DNA of 64,000 nucleotides from Thunnus maccoyii. Lineage: Eukaryota; Chordata; Actinopteri; Scombriformes; Scombridae. The position numbers and the translations under genes are program-made. Each line of letters starts with the position of its first letter. Positions within the stretch are counted from its first letter, which is position 1. The stretch lies in NCBI RefSeq assembly GCF_910596095.1, contig NC_056546.1:17756425-17820424 (forward strand), read 5' to 3'. Below are positions 40,150 to 52,574 of the stretch, one piece after another. The notes under the pieces were generated by a model. The model had not been told where the DNA came from and ran no database searches. It saw only the letters and a list, made by a program, of their open reading frames with translations.

Positions 40150-42960
40150 AACTTTTAGAGATAAAGGCCTATAAAATGCTATGTTTTTTCAGCTTTATTT
40201 AATATTTCAGCATATCTATGGTTCATGCCATCACTAAAAGGAAAAGAAAGCCTTGAGGGTGGAGTACATCAAACAAAACAGAGAGAGAAACACATTCAGC
40301 CTCCTCCCCTCCTGCTCCAGCCACTGAATGCTTCCTCACTGGAGTCCACTGCAGCCCTGGCTGCCAGCTGGAGTACCCCTAACCTTTAACCTCTGACCCC
40401 CAGCATCACAGAATTCATCACAGAGCTGTCAGCTCAATGCACTCGGCGGGGGGGCGCATCCTGTGAAACAGTGTCATGACGACAGAGAGGAGCGCAGGTG
40501 TGAGCAATGAGTACAGGTGTTACAGATGTTCTTTATGCCACCTTATTTGCTGCTCCTTCCCTTGAAATTCATAACCCAATGCATCCGTGAGATCACAGAA
40601 ATCCTCTCAATGTCTGTCACGCTCTGAATTAAGGTCTGTGCGTGTTTGGCTTCGCGTGTCATGGTCCCATCTGTCCTGATGCTCCTGGGTTAAAGAGAGG
40701 ATCCTGCTGTTCCTTGATGGAAAGCTGCTTGCTACAGAGAGATCCGGTTACAAGAGCGCCGCGCTTTCATCCTTATTAAAGAAACATGTGCCCGCTCTGT
40801 GCAGTTATGTCGGCGGATGAAACTTTTTGTGCTCTCTGCTTTTGTTTTTTCCTCAATACAGATAAGTTTATTCCACATATAAGATCAGTTGACAAAATAA
40901 GTCTTTGGCTCTCACATTTTTCTCAAGATTATAGATACTTTTATGATAAGAAATAACCAGCTCGGCCTTTTGGAATATGTGAAGATTAATAAAAGACAGT
41001 TATTTGTATCCAAATTAATTTATGCCTCTGTTTTGCGCAGCTTCATATCTCAAATACCAATGGTTTCTTTGTTACGCAGTTAAGAGGATAATTACAGACT
41101 CCCTGGAGACAAGAATGTAGAACCCAGATGATTCAGTTAAAATGATTACTTAATCTTTGTTCTTCATCATTTATCCACAACTAATTTGAGCACTATTCCT
41201 ACAGCTGTTCTCATGTGCGGGCTTGGCATCGCAGCTATGCCATTCCCACCATGGAGGGACCAATTTGTCCTAAAATCTTAATCTTCCAAAAGAATCTGAG
41301 AATGTAATTTAGGTTTTGTTGCATCTTTCAATTAAAAATCTGGGCTGTCACCGTAGGAAGAAACTTCCCAACATCAACACACTGTCCAAAAGTTTTCCTA
41401 ACAATGATTTTCCTAACAAAGTAGCACTGCACAGAATGTAACTATGATAAAAAACCAATCATCTGTTTTGAGTCTCAGACATAAAACAGATTATTAAGGC
41501 TGTCCTGATGTCAGGATGAGGACAGGAAGTGGAGTCTGTGGGAGATTTCTAACATTTTGAATGTTTAACCCTTCATGTGTGTATCAATCCTTAGAGATCA
41601 TTAGAAGAAAAGTTATTTTAAATTCAAGAAAACTGTGTCAAGCTGAATTAATGGTATATGTGTATACAGTGATAAATAATACAATCTGAAACTTGTATTT
41701 ACTGCAGTTAATTATTGGATTTAAAAATCTCTAATGTGTGATCAAAGCATGTTTTTGTGGATAACTTTTCTTCCAAAAATCTAGAAATATGAACAGATTT
41801 CCATTGTTAAATTGTTATTAAATTCAAATATTAAAAATACAATACGTGTTTATCATCTCTCAGTTTTTGTTTTTTTTTCAGAAATCTTTTCTATTGTTCA
41901 GTGTCATTTTTATTATGTTCTTATGTTCAGTAACTGCAGTGCGTCACAGTGACAAATTGTAATCGGATTTGAGGAATCCTGTTACATGTAATACATCGTT
42001 CATCAACTGCAGCTAATATAAGAACCTTCATTCATGCCAAATTACTCATTACACATCATTCAATGCCACGTAAACTATCCTCAGCACAGTCAGAGGATGT
42101 GAGTCAGGCCTCTGACTCCTCTAACAGACTTTCATTTGACGATGATGACTGTTAGATGTGTATCTCTGTAGTTTTGTAGCCGCCGTGCAGCCACTGTGCT
42201 CCCTGACCTCGTCTCCCAGACCCTGCTTTGTTCCCACGCTGTGCCCTGTGGAAAGTCTGGCTCCAACCTTTTCAAACCATAATTACATACCTGCAGAGCG
42301 CAGACTGAGTAAAGACAGACACAGCATGAAACGGGGTCAACATCAGTGGTAACTTGCTGCGGCGTTTAAGTTTGTTTCTGTGTCATCCTTGAAAAAACTT
42401 CTGGATGCGTTGCTTGTCGCTGTTTTGCCAAATCAAACTAAACTAACAGTCATGCTGATTTGTTCCTCAGTGCCACAAAGTTCCCCCGACTCAACAGAGA
42501 AAGCAAGCACCAATGCCACACTGTAACATATTTGTTCAGTGATAAGATTATTGCTGCTGGACATGTTTACATAGTGTGGATAAAAAAAGCTAAAGATAGT
42601 GTGCAAGTCAGGACAGAAATAGAAACGGAGTGGAAGAAATAGAAAAAGCAGATAAGGAGACACAGTGCAGTGATGTTTGCATGGTTTTTCCTTGTGATTT
42701 AGATGTTTCTGAATATGAGACTTTAAGACTCTGGAAGTCAAACTGAGCTGTGATGTTTTCATATTAAGTTTTAGTTCTTTATATTATTCAGGCACAGCTA
42801 AATAAAAGTCACACATTTGTTGAAAATGATTTCTGTAACTGCTGCATGTCATGCTGTGGTTTGAAATTTATCACTGAGCTCAATTTGCTTTGTGGTGACA
42901 CAAACAATGACTTCATGTTCTAATCACTTTTTAATTAGATGTTTACGCAATATAGGGCAA
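40150..42960. other. prap1-msx3 intergenic, third part
   Basis: No gene seen. 40290-40860 is GC-richer and complex; 41080-42150 is AT-rich. The short ORFs at 42158-42352 and 42433-42762 show no family features. Confidence 0.4.
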
Positions 42961-42964
42961 TGTG

Positions 42965-43265
42965 GGCTGTAACCGATGATTATTTTTATTTTCTTAGTTA
43001 ATTGTTTAATTTATGGTTTAAGTGTGTAAAGTGACAGACAATAGCGAAAAACGCCCTAAAGTTTCCCAGAACCCAAGTGACATCTTTGACATCTTTCTTT
43101 GTCCATCCAATAGTCCAAAACCCTGAACAGGAAATCCTCAAACTAGGAAGCTGGAACCAGCAAATGTTTGTTTGAAAAATCACTCAGACAATTAATTGCT
43201 TATAAAAATGGCCTATAAAAATGTGGATTACTTTTCTATTGATCGACTAATCCACTAAGCATTTT
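42965..43265 (+). mobile_element. MITE family A copy, diverged
   Basis: Left end GGCTGTAACCGATGATTATTT, right end ATTGATCGACTAATCCACTAA, with GTTTCCCAGAACCCAAGTGAC between. It is the most diverged of the five family A copies found. Confidence 0.5.
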
Positions 43266-43269
43266 AGCC

Positions 43270-44740
43270 CTTGTGCATTGTAACAACAAAGCATAACATG
43301 GAAAAGTAAATAATCTACCAGAATGTCCCGGGTGTTTCTTTTTTTTATTAAAATATATTCCACAGCAGGTTTGGAAGAAGATAATTTTGTTTTGTTTGTT
43401 AAGCTTTGAGTTAAATCTGAGTGTCAGTGCTTTGTCTAAGACATTAGGTCGCAGTATTTAATTTCTTCTCTCTTGTGATCATGTGGAGAAAGTCACAGAT
43501 CAATCACTTGAACAAGGTGTTAAAAGGACCACAGAGGAGCGTTAATTGTTACAGACATACTGTCTGTATCAGACTACAGTACTGGTAAACTTTTTATAAA
43601 CATTATAATAATAATAAAACTGTAAATTCTACTCAATCATACACAGAACAAGCCTGTGCTCACAGTATTTTATCTTGATGGGAGATAAATTCCCCTCAGA
43701 GTAAAAGCATTTTGGCTGTGGAAGGCTGAAAGTACGTACTGTACATATTTCTATTCACACATGTCAACAAACAGAGTTAAATGTTGTATTAGGAGAGGTT
43801 GAACTCAAAAGTCACAGTGTTCTTTGCAAATTAAACTAACACAGTAATTAATGATACCTTCTGTGTCCTCTTCAAATAAGCCAACACAAGATGAATCTCA
43901 CTAAAGAGGGTAACTATTACATTATTGGTTTACATAGCCTTATGAGCTTATCCCTGAGGAAAGACGCTTGCCAGAATGGGATTTTACTAATGTCACTAAA
44001 TCACTCCCAGCTGGCCTGACTGCAGGAAATGCTTCTTTCTTCTCAAAACCTCAGAGCAAATAGTACATGAAGCGTCGTGCATTCACGAGCATGTCTGTCC
44101 TCAGAACTTATGTTGAACTGTCTGTCCTGGATTTCATAGCGTTTAATGTCCTCCAGGGTTGTGGTCACGGCCTGTCTCTGTCAGTCCGCTCAACCCTCCG
44201 TGCTGCCATTAGAGCCCCTATTCACCACTTAACCTTTCAAAAGTGGTCAACTAACTTCAGAAGGAAAAACGATTCCTGGCTTAAGAAGGTGTGAGGGACG
44301 CCAGATCAGCTCGCATTGATGCCATAATGATGGCAACAACCGCCGTAAGGTCAGCCACACACTGACTGTGGGTCTGAGAGGGTATTTAAAGGGTCTAATA
44401 GATATTTGAGCAGGCTTTGGTCTCATGCTTGTGAAAGCAGTTTAGCAAAGAGGCAAACAGCCCGGGGCCAGCAATAACAGAGTGGAACTGATTAGAGGAG
44501 GAGAGGGAAGGGAGGGAGAGTGAGAGAAAGAAAAGAGAGGAAAAATGAGATAGGGACTGATAGCATCTCCTTACCCAACTTAATTATATTAGACAGCTAA
44601 AGGCTCCATAATATCTCAGACCGCTGCATGTTTAAAGCCTTATGTGAAATGTAAACAATAACAAAAGAATATGCTGTAGAAATATTTCTGCTGTTTGGAG
44701 TAGGGGAGGGTGATATGGGCAAAATAAAATAACTATCATG
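43270..44740. other. spacer, no gene seen
   Basis: Mixed sequence with an AG-rich tract at about 44499-44550. One 75-codon ORF (44067-44294) shows no recognisable family and no splice context. Confidence 0.4.
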
Positions 44741-44754
44741 AATACTGATATGAT

Positions 44755-45072
44755 TTTTTAGTAGTAGTAGTAATAATAATTATTTTCATTATCGATTAAT
44801 CTGTCGACTACTTTCTCAGTTAATCATCAATAAAATGTCAAAAAATGTTGATCACTGTTTCCCAAAGCCCAAGGTCTCAACCAACAGTCCACAACCTGAA
44901 GATATTCAGTTCACTATCACAGAAGACTAAATAAAAAAAAATAAGAAGCTGGAATCCAAGAATTTGGACATTTTTTCTTAAAAAATGACTCAAAACCATT
45001 AATCAATTATAAAAATAGTTGGCAATTAAGTTTTCTGTCAATTGACTAATCTACTAATTGTTGCAGCTCTAA
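44755..45072 (+). mobile_element. MITE family A copy
   Basis: Close to the 14610 copy: TTTCATTATCGATTAATCTG, TGTTTCCCAAAGCCCAAGG, GATATTCAGTTCACTATCA, and a right end CTACTAATTGTTGCAGCTCTA. Confidence 0.7.
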
Positions 45073-45079
45073 GTGTTAA

Positions 45080-48000
45080 TCATGTTAGCAAGACTACCAC
45101 CATGCTATTGGTTGTGTGAGACTGTTCCTCGGCACAGAGCTAAATACTTTTCATTTCACAAAAAAACAAGACAAAAAAACACAGTCAGTAGGATTCATCC
45201 AGTGGGGACCATGAATGTCTGTACAAAATTTTATGGCAATCCGTTGCGTAGATGTTGGGATATTCAGCATGGATGAAAGTGGCAGATCGATTGGCTGACT
45301 GTGCCATCCCTAGAGCCATGCTGCTAACATGGTTAATTAAATGTTAACCTCACGGTCATTCCAATGAGTTAAAGGGGGATTTATGTTTACAAGAACAAAA
45401 TCCTATCAAAATAAATAAATCATCAAATATTAAAGATCTCATGTTGAGAGAAATTTTAGTAAAACTTTATTTCATTTATATATAAGAACCATAGGAAAAC
45501 GGGACATCTTGATTTGAGAATATACTCAGATTACAGAGACAACAAATAATAATCCTGAATTATTGCCTTGTCCTAATTTGGAATCAGAAATTTGGAGATC
45601 CAGGTTGTCAAATTATATTTCTTCCGCCTTACAGATTTGGTAAATGGTAAAATAATTCACTATGTGCTGTTTTTTTTTGTTCTACACTGGCAGGATGTGG
45701 ACGTGCTGCAGTTACCAACAAAGAGAGAGGATAACCCCTCACTCTGTTTCCTTCATCACTCCTCTCTATCCCCACACTTTTAAACTCTCTAACCATCTCT
45801 CATCCCCTCCCTTGCCCTATCTCTCTGTTGCCAACTCTTCATGTCAGTGAAAGCTGTTGCTAATAAAAGTTAAAAAGCAAACTGTGAAAAGGAGGTGAGA
45901 GGGAGCCGAGGGAGGTGCATTCTTTCCTCCCTGCATGGGAAGAGTTTGGCTTCGGGGCGAAAGGGAGTCCCAGTGGTCTGGGACAGGAGTGGAGGAATGG
46001 CGGGTGAAGAGAGGGGAGGTGTGGATAAGAGATGAGTGTCACCCCCATCACCCCAGGACGGCATTTTGTTTCGTCGGGTTTCAAAGACACAGCAATTACA
46101 TCGGAGACGCAGGATGACTGGACATCCCTGAACGGCAACGGAAGGCAAAAAAAAAAAAAGCTGACCACGCCTTCAAAAACTTAACAGGGGGAACTCATCC
46201 TCTCCGCTCTTCTCTCATCACCTCTCCTCGACATGGCTATAAGCAACACTAAAGCAGCACCCCAATAGCTCATCTCCATCTTCTCTGTGTCCGGAGAAGG
46301 CGGCCATTGTGTGCCCGTTCCTCTCTCCCCGAGTCAGTTTCCTATTGAGGCACTGAAAGGGCCTTTGAGGGGCCCTGTTTTTGGCTGTGCAGCTCACCTG
46401 CAGAGGGGAAACTATGAGTCTATTCTAAAGCCCAGCAGCTGCCAGGGCAGAGAGGCTGGCACCCAGTGGGAGAGAGAATAGCGGCCGTGGAGCCTTTCAA
46501 TATGAAGCCACTTAGTAACAGAAGGCATGTGCCAAGCCTGCAAAGCCAGAATGAAGAGTCACCCTTTGGAGTTCACTAAATATCAGAGAAGAGTTAGACC
46601 CATCTTCACTCCCTTTCTCCCTTATTCCCTACCTCCTATCTTTGCCTGTCTGTCTGTTTTTTGTCTGAACAGCAGGAAAGTGCAACAGGAAAGGGGTAAG
46701 TAAAGTTTTTGGGTAAAGCGCAGATCAGGTGGGATGGTAGAGAGAAAAAAAACAAGAGTCACAAAAATGCAGTTAGCTCATCCATGTTTGAGAGAAACTG
46801 CCGAGCTCCTTGTCACGCAACAGATTCGCCTATGACACTGCTGTGTGGATCCCAGAGGCTGCAGGCCTGTGAAGGAGCCTACCACACAAAGCCCCTTTTC
46901 TGTCAGCAGGCTAGCTCCCACACTGGCGCTAATTTACGATGCCCTCACAGCGATTTCCACAGTCAGAGAAGTTCAATTGTGTTTTCCAGCTCATTAAGCA
47001 TCAGCACAACAAAGCTTTCATCTTCTCCTTCATCCACTTCATGCCCCTCTTCTCTCCCTCCACCCATCTTCCTCCCTTTATCCGGCTGTCCTCTAATCTG
47101 CCTCTTCTTTCCAAGCATCCAATCTAAAAAGATTAAGTAGTGAAGGTAAAATGGGCTTCCTTATTCCTATATTTAATTCTATTTCTGTCTGGCTTTTGTG
47201 TTTTGGTTTGTTTAAAGCACAGTCCCGAGTCTGGAGGTTCCCCTCATACAGGCGTAGGGAGAATTTAATGGTTGTTTATTCAGGGGCCTCTGCTGTGCCC
47301 TCCCATCTCTTTCAGAGCTTCATGAGACAACGTGGAATCTATTGTAATCTCAGAAGAATCAACTCAGCATATTTGTTCAGGTTGTCACTGTGCTGAGATC
47401 ACAAGCCTCACATTCTCACACAAACACAGGTTACTGCCCTAAATATTTTTTAATTTAACTATATTTTATACAGAATCTGTGTTTACATGTGAGATTTACA
47501 AGTACAGCATTAGCCTGAATGTCACAGAGGCAGATGTGTGACCAGAACATCATACTGGCTCAAATGCACTGACAGCCTTAAAAAAATCTGCATGAGGGGA
47601 AGTGAATGCAAAGGGCTATTCCCACCATCGAGAGCTAATGCAAAATGCCCCCGAGTGAGGCATGTAACCCCAATTTGTTCCAGTTTCGGCTCCTCTGTGG
47701 CCAACACTATCGGAGCCTCTGGTAGATGATGATACCATAATTTATTGACATAATTAACATGCCTAGAACATCTTTTGATGTCAATGTGAGTCACAAGCTC
47801 TGAGGAAATATGAATCAGAAGTAAGGACTGAAAATGTGTGCAATACTGCTATATATATATCCGAACAAGTCACTCTCTCAACATTAAATTATTCGGATAA
47901 AATCCGTTGCCTTTACTCTGAATAGCCAACAGGAGTATACTTATACTGAAATATGGCTTAAAACACACAGCAAGTTCTCTTAAATGTCAAATGAACTCTT

Positions 48001-48250
48001 GCAGTTTGCAAACAAGAAGATGAGAAATCCAATAAGGATTTTTTGATATGGTTAGGTTATACTGAGGATTACAAAAGTGTCATTTTGCCATTGTTTTATA
48101 GTGACAGAAGAGACACAGACAGGAAATGCGTAGAAAGGAAGAGCCACATGGTACAGTATGCATCCTAACCACTGGGCCATCAGATATCCCAAACAGTTAC
48201 AATGTTTTTAATAAAGTTTGAGCAACAAACAGCAGACTTCATAGTAATTG
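45080..48250. promoter_or_regulatory. intergenic DNA with candidate conserved blocks
   Basis: No gene seen. Three complex, repeat-free blocks stand out by texture: 46200-46600, 46780-46980 and 47590-47830. The last contains CATAATTTATTGACATAATT, a cluster of homeodomain-type TAAT sites. They lie 9-11 kb upstream of msx3 and could be its enhancers. Conservation cannot be judged from one sequence. Confidence 0.25.
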
Positions 48251-48258
48251 TTGATGTT

Positions 48259-48780
48259 TAAAGGATAGGTTCTCAATATTGTCTTAAAACAATATTCAGG
48301 TGCCCAAATGAACATTAAAAGAAGTTTTTCTTGCTGTAATTATTCATTCTGTTCATATTGGCCATTAAGAGATCTCTTCCCAGTGTACTTACAATGTAAG
48401 TAATGGGGGACAAAATCCAAAGTCCTAGTTTTGTGCAAAAATGTATTTAAAAGTTTATTTTAAGCTCCTATAAAGCTTCAGCCATTTTTCAGTCAGTTTA
48501 GTGGCAAATTCCCTCTTTTTGTTATGATCCTCCCACTGAGGCTCAACATGAAAACACTGTCTGAGGAAGCACAAAGAGGGAATTTTATACTAAAAAGGCT
48601 AAGTTTGGAAGATATCCACTTGATTTGACTGACTGCTGAAGCCTTATTTACATTTTTGCACAAAATTTTGTCCCCCATCAATTACAATGTAAGTGCATTT
48701 AGAATGGATATTCATTGTTCCTATGGGCACCAGACTGTTGTTTTAAGACAAACTTGAAAAATTATGAACCAATCCTTTAA
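48259..48780. mobile_element. MITE family B with TTAA target site
   Basis: TTAA then AGGATAGGTTC at the left and GAACCAATCCT then TTAA at the right, with longer imperfect inverted repeats inside (TTGTCTTAAAACAATATTC against its inverse near 48735). The TTAA duplication and AGGAT/ATCCT tips suggest mobilisation by a piggyBac-type transposase. A second copy is in fuom intron 1. Confidence 0.7.
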
Positions 48781-48915
48781 TGTCAATGTCAATTGCTAAC
48801 TTTCTTTTGAACTCAAAGGGGTATGACTTGAATTATGAACCAATTCACACCCACAGTCCACCCATACAAGTGTTTTCATGTATGCTGCCTGATTAGGCCT
48901 CTTTTCAAGACTATA

Positions 48916-49464
48916 GGTCCATCCCAATACCCACACTTATCATCTTAAGCACTTAAGTGCATGTTCACGTGCTGCGAAGTGTGTCCCACATCTGAAAAAT
49001 GCCAACACACAGTCCACTTAAACCCACACTAGATGCACACCTCTCCTAGTACCACTTCACTTCAAAGTGGTATTCAGAGCCAAGTGTATACCTCAATTCA
49101 CAACGTTATATTGTACAACACCAGTCCAATTGTGGGCAGTAGTGCGCCTATAGGCTGGTTTTAAAACCGTCAATAATCTACAGACATCTTGGATTTAGCA
49201 TAAATATTATTATTAATATCCAAAGATATGATAAATAATCTTGTTGTCTTAGCTCGATTGAGTCATGGACAGTAACCTATAGGTATTTACATGAGTGAAG
49301 GGATGTCCTTGTTAATCAACAGTGTCCCAGTGAGCTCTGATGAACCGCCACACTTTTGCAGTCTTAACAGATACTTGGGCACTGTGGCAGTTACTGGAAA
49401 TACGTCACAGAAGTAGCCACTTGACAACTTGCAAATACCACAAGTGTGAGTATTAAGATGGACC
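48916..49464. mobile_element. MITE with 23-bp terminal inverted repeats
   Basis: GGTCCATCCCAATACCCACA at 48916 onward is matched by the inverse of TGTGAGTATTAAGATGGACC ending at 49464, with three mismatches over 23 bases. About 550 bp between; no ORF of interest. I could not see a clear target-site duplication. Confidence 0.65.
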
Positions 49465-49539
49465 CTGTGTGTCTAAAGCACACTTAATTGAATTTTCCCT
49501 CATTCTCCTGTTTTGTTGCTCCTGTAATTATTCTTTGAG

Positions 49540-49957
49540 TTTGGTGTTATCATGTAATTCCCAAACATAGCTCCACCCAACTTTAACCCAACTAGAGGTC
49601 TAATTAGCCAGAGTAACTGAAAACACCTGTTTGTGTGTGTGTGGTCTCTCATAGGCTACTTCTGGGGACTAATTTCAGACTTAGGACCAGTTAATTGGGG
49701 ACGGCTTGACAAAAGCCATGTCCACAATCAGGAAAAAAGCTGAGTTTTGGTTCATTGCTTAAGGTTAGGGTTAGGGTTAGGGTTAGGGATTAGGGTTAGG
49801 GTTAGGTTTAGGGATTAGGGTTAGGGTTAGGGTGAGGGGTTAGGGTTAGGCAAGCAGTGGTTATGGTCAGGGTTAGGGTAAGTCTCCAGGAAATAAATGT
49901 AAGTCTATGTAATGTCCCCAAAAGTGACCATGATCTGGTGTGTGTGTGTGTGTGTGT

Positions 49958-50009
<52 letters not shown>

Positions 50010-50016
50010 GTGTGTG

Positions 50017-50058
<42 letters not shown>

Positions 50059-50070
50059 CTCTTTAAGAAA
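49540..50070. repeat. dispersed repeat with TTAGGG tract and TG microsatellite
   Basis: One composite repeat. GAGGTCTAATTAGCCAGA near 49594 is also found before the TG run at 2232. An imperfect TTAGGG tract spans about 49763-49850, followed by GTAAGTCTATGTAATGTCCCC and then a (TG)n run with GC interruptions at 49939-50054. The telomere-like tract is short and degenerate, and it sits within sequence that looks like a dispersed fish repeat. Confidence 0.7.
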
Positions 50071-50074
50071 CAAT

Positions 50075-51870
50075 AAGGTGTCTTGTTTTTGAGTGTCTCA
50101 CTTATCTCCTAACCAACAAGTGCTTTTTGGTTCTGTGTGATTTATTGCAGTTTAATTTGTCACTGAGTGTTGCAACTGCCATCGGTGGTTTTCAGAGAAG
50201 TCAGTTTATATAATGTGCGGGAAATGTTTAAACTAATTTGAAAATAGCCAATCAAGAACAGCTGTTTGACACAAATCATTTTGCTTCCACCATTCAAGTG
50301 GGCCTACACCAAACTGTGTTCCTTGTTGTCTTTCACTGTGCTGTGGTCTTACTTCATTCTGCAGCTCATTGAGAAGCAAAGTGGGAAACTGATGCTGTGG
50401 GACAGACTTTTGTGAGAACTAATAACTGTAGATCTATAGACTGTGGCGGACAAGAGGGACAGAAACAGATGAGAAACAGAATGAGAGTGAATAACATTAA
50501 TATATGTGGTGGTAACATTCTCCAGTCAGCCACAAAATGGCTACAAGTACTGTTTGGCCATACCAGTCCTCCGTGTCCCACTGTGAGCCACTGGAATGTT
50601 GCTCTCATTACTTTGAGTTTTTCAATAGTTTTCAGTTGAGCCTCTCTGTATTTCAAGACTCAGACTCTGCATGGGGAGAGCTGTACCTTCGTGTGTGTGT
50701 TTGTTTGTGTATGTGTGTCAGGTTTCTCCTGCTCCATTAGTCCTGTGATGTCCCCTGCTCCTCTGCTGTCATCACCCTCATACTAATGACGCCTACATCT
50801 GCTATCATGGCCAGACAATAAAGAGCCTATGATAATATGACATCCCTAGCCTCAGTTAGTGTGTCATTTTCTAACATCATCATCATTATCATCACTTAGT
50901 GCACGCTACCATCTGAGTCCCCCCCTCCCTGCTGTCAGCGCTGTCACTGAGCTCACCCCAACCCCTGGCTCGCTCCAGGTCCAGATAGGGTGTCTGGTTC
51001 CATTTGTCCCCCACCATTCCTCCCAGACCACAACAATACAGCAACAATATCTCTGTGTTCACCTGTTAGCACCTGGCGTTGCCAGCAAGACTCACTGCCC
51101 AGTCCCCATCAGCCAAACACTCTGCTCATCTCTGTCAAGACGCCATGTGGAACGCGCCTTCCTGTCACCAAACCCAATATCCTACATACAAAACACACAG
51201 AGGCATAATAACCTGCTCGCTGCTCGCCTGTCAACACTTTCCCCTGACAGCCGAGTCATGCTAACATACAGGGGATAAATGAAAAGCACTTAACCAATCA
51301 GCGACCCATCAGGTAATTACAAAGGTTTCAAGCATCATCTGCCGTGTATGTCCCAGTATGTTCTCTTCAAAAAGGAAATTACTAATATATTATCCTAACA
51401 ACAAATGCTTAAAACAGGTAATGACTGTAGCACACCTGTATTTTTAGTTTCAATTGCCTTAATTTGGTCAATTCAAGGATCATATTACACATTTATGTCT
51501 TAAGATCACTAGATGTTGGGTGATCGTGGTCCTACTGTACCTTGGCTGAGACTAGATGTTGAACCACGGCCAATCATAGCTTGCAGTCTTTCAAAACCTA
51601 CATGACATGCAAAGATGATTGAGTAGGGTGCTCCACTAGACATCAAAGGTCAGGAATATCCACAACCTTTGTTGTCCAAACAATCATGGAGTATATTGTA
51701 GGTGTCGGCAAACTAGGTGAATGAAAGCCAAAATTTCTGACATGCTTTTCTTTTGTTCAGGGCCTTGCGAAGGGGTCAGTAAACTTCAATCAAAGTGCTT
51801 ATTGTATCATCAAACAGCATCTGAAACCTCCCTCCCCCCACACCTTTCCAAAATTAGAAACTGGGGGAGC
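50075..51870. other. intergenic spacer, no gene seen
   Basis: 50740-51000 is complex, with ATCATCATCATTATCATCA near 50875 and a GACAATAAAGAGC site near 50814 that resembles a CDX/Hox motif. The C-rich ORF at 50859-51278 has no family features. Confidence 0.35.
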
Positions 51871-51877
51871 CGCAACC

Positions 51878-52573
51878 ATAGACATAAAAAATAATGGATG
51901 TAGCCAGCGTGATGTCACCCATTGGTTTGTGGACATTTGGCATTTTGACTGTTGCCATCTTGGATTTCTGGAGCCAGAAGTGAAGAGAGGTGACCATAGT
52001 TGGATGACAGGGTGAAGCTGACCCTAACGCTAGCTACTAGCTATATTAGTATGGTGCATTTACAGTCTATGGTTAAGTATACTAATGCTAATACCAATTT
52101 TCACTAGCAAAAAACAGACTTAAACCATTAAAAACAAAACGTACTTACCAAAAAAACGGAACATCCTTAGAGGGTTTTTTAGTACAATCAAACACTTAAC
52201 AAGGCTTTTTTAGGTGACCAAAATGTTACAATTAACTTTCATAAACTGAAAACACACTGAAATAGTGACGGCCAACGTTTTTGCCATAGTAGCAAACTAT
52301 CACAACGTAGCCACAGCCTAAAGCATACCCTGCTTTATCGTCAAATGTAAATTAAATGGGACCATAATTTACAAAATGAACATCATGCTGTATTGAAGAA
52401 GACTAGTAATTGAGACCATCAACTCATTAGAAATTGTTTACTGAGGTCATAAATCAAGTGAGAAGTAGATTTTTCTCATAGTCTTCCATACAATTGGACT
52501 TCTTTTTGGAGCCAGTGGAGTTGCCTCCCTATGGCAATTAGAGAGAATGCAGGTTTAAGGCACTTCTACACTG
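51878..52573. mobile_element. teleost dispersed element, about 700 bp
   Basis: Begins ACCATAGACATAAAAAATAAT then GGATGTAGCC and ends AGGCACTTCTACACTGGCTTC, features I associate with a very common non-coding repeat of percomorph fish. No coding sequence; no second copy seen in this window. Confidence 0.45.
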
Positions 52574-52574
52574 G

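Noticed and set aside
49857-50073. ORFs of alternating Val/Cys or His/Thr residues
   Set aside because: Pure translation of the TG microsatellite.
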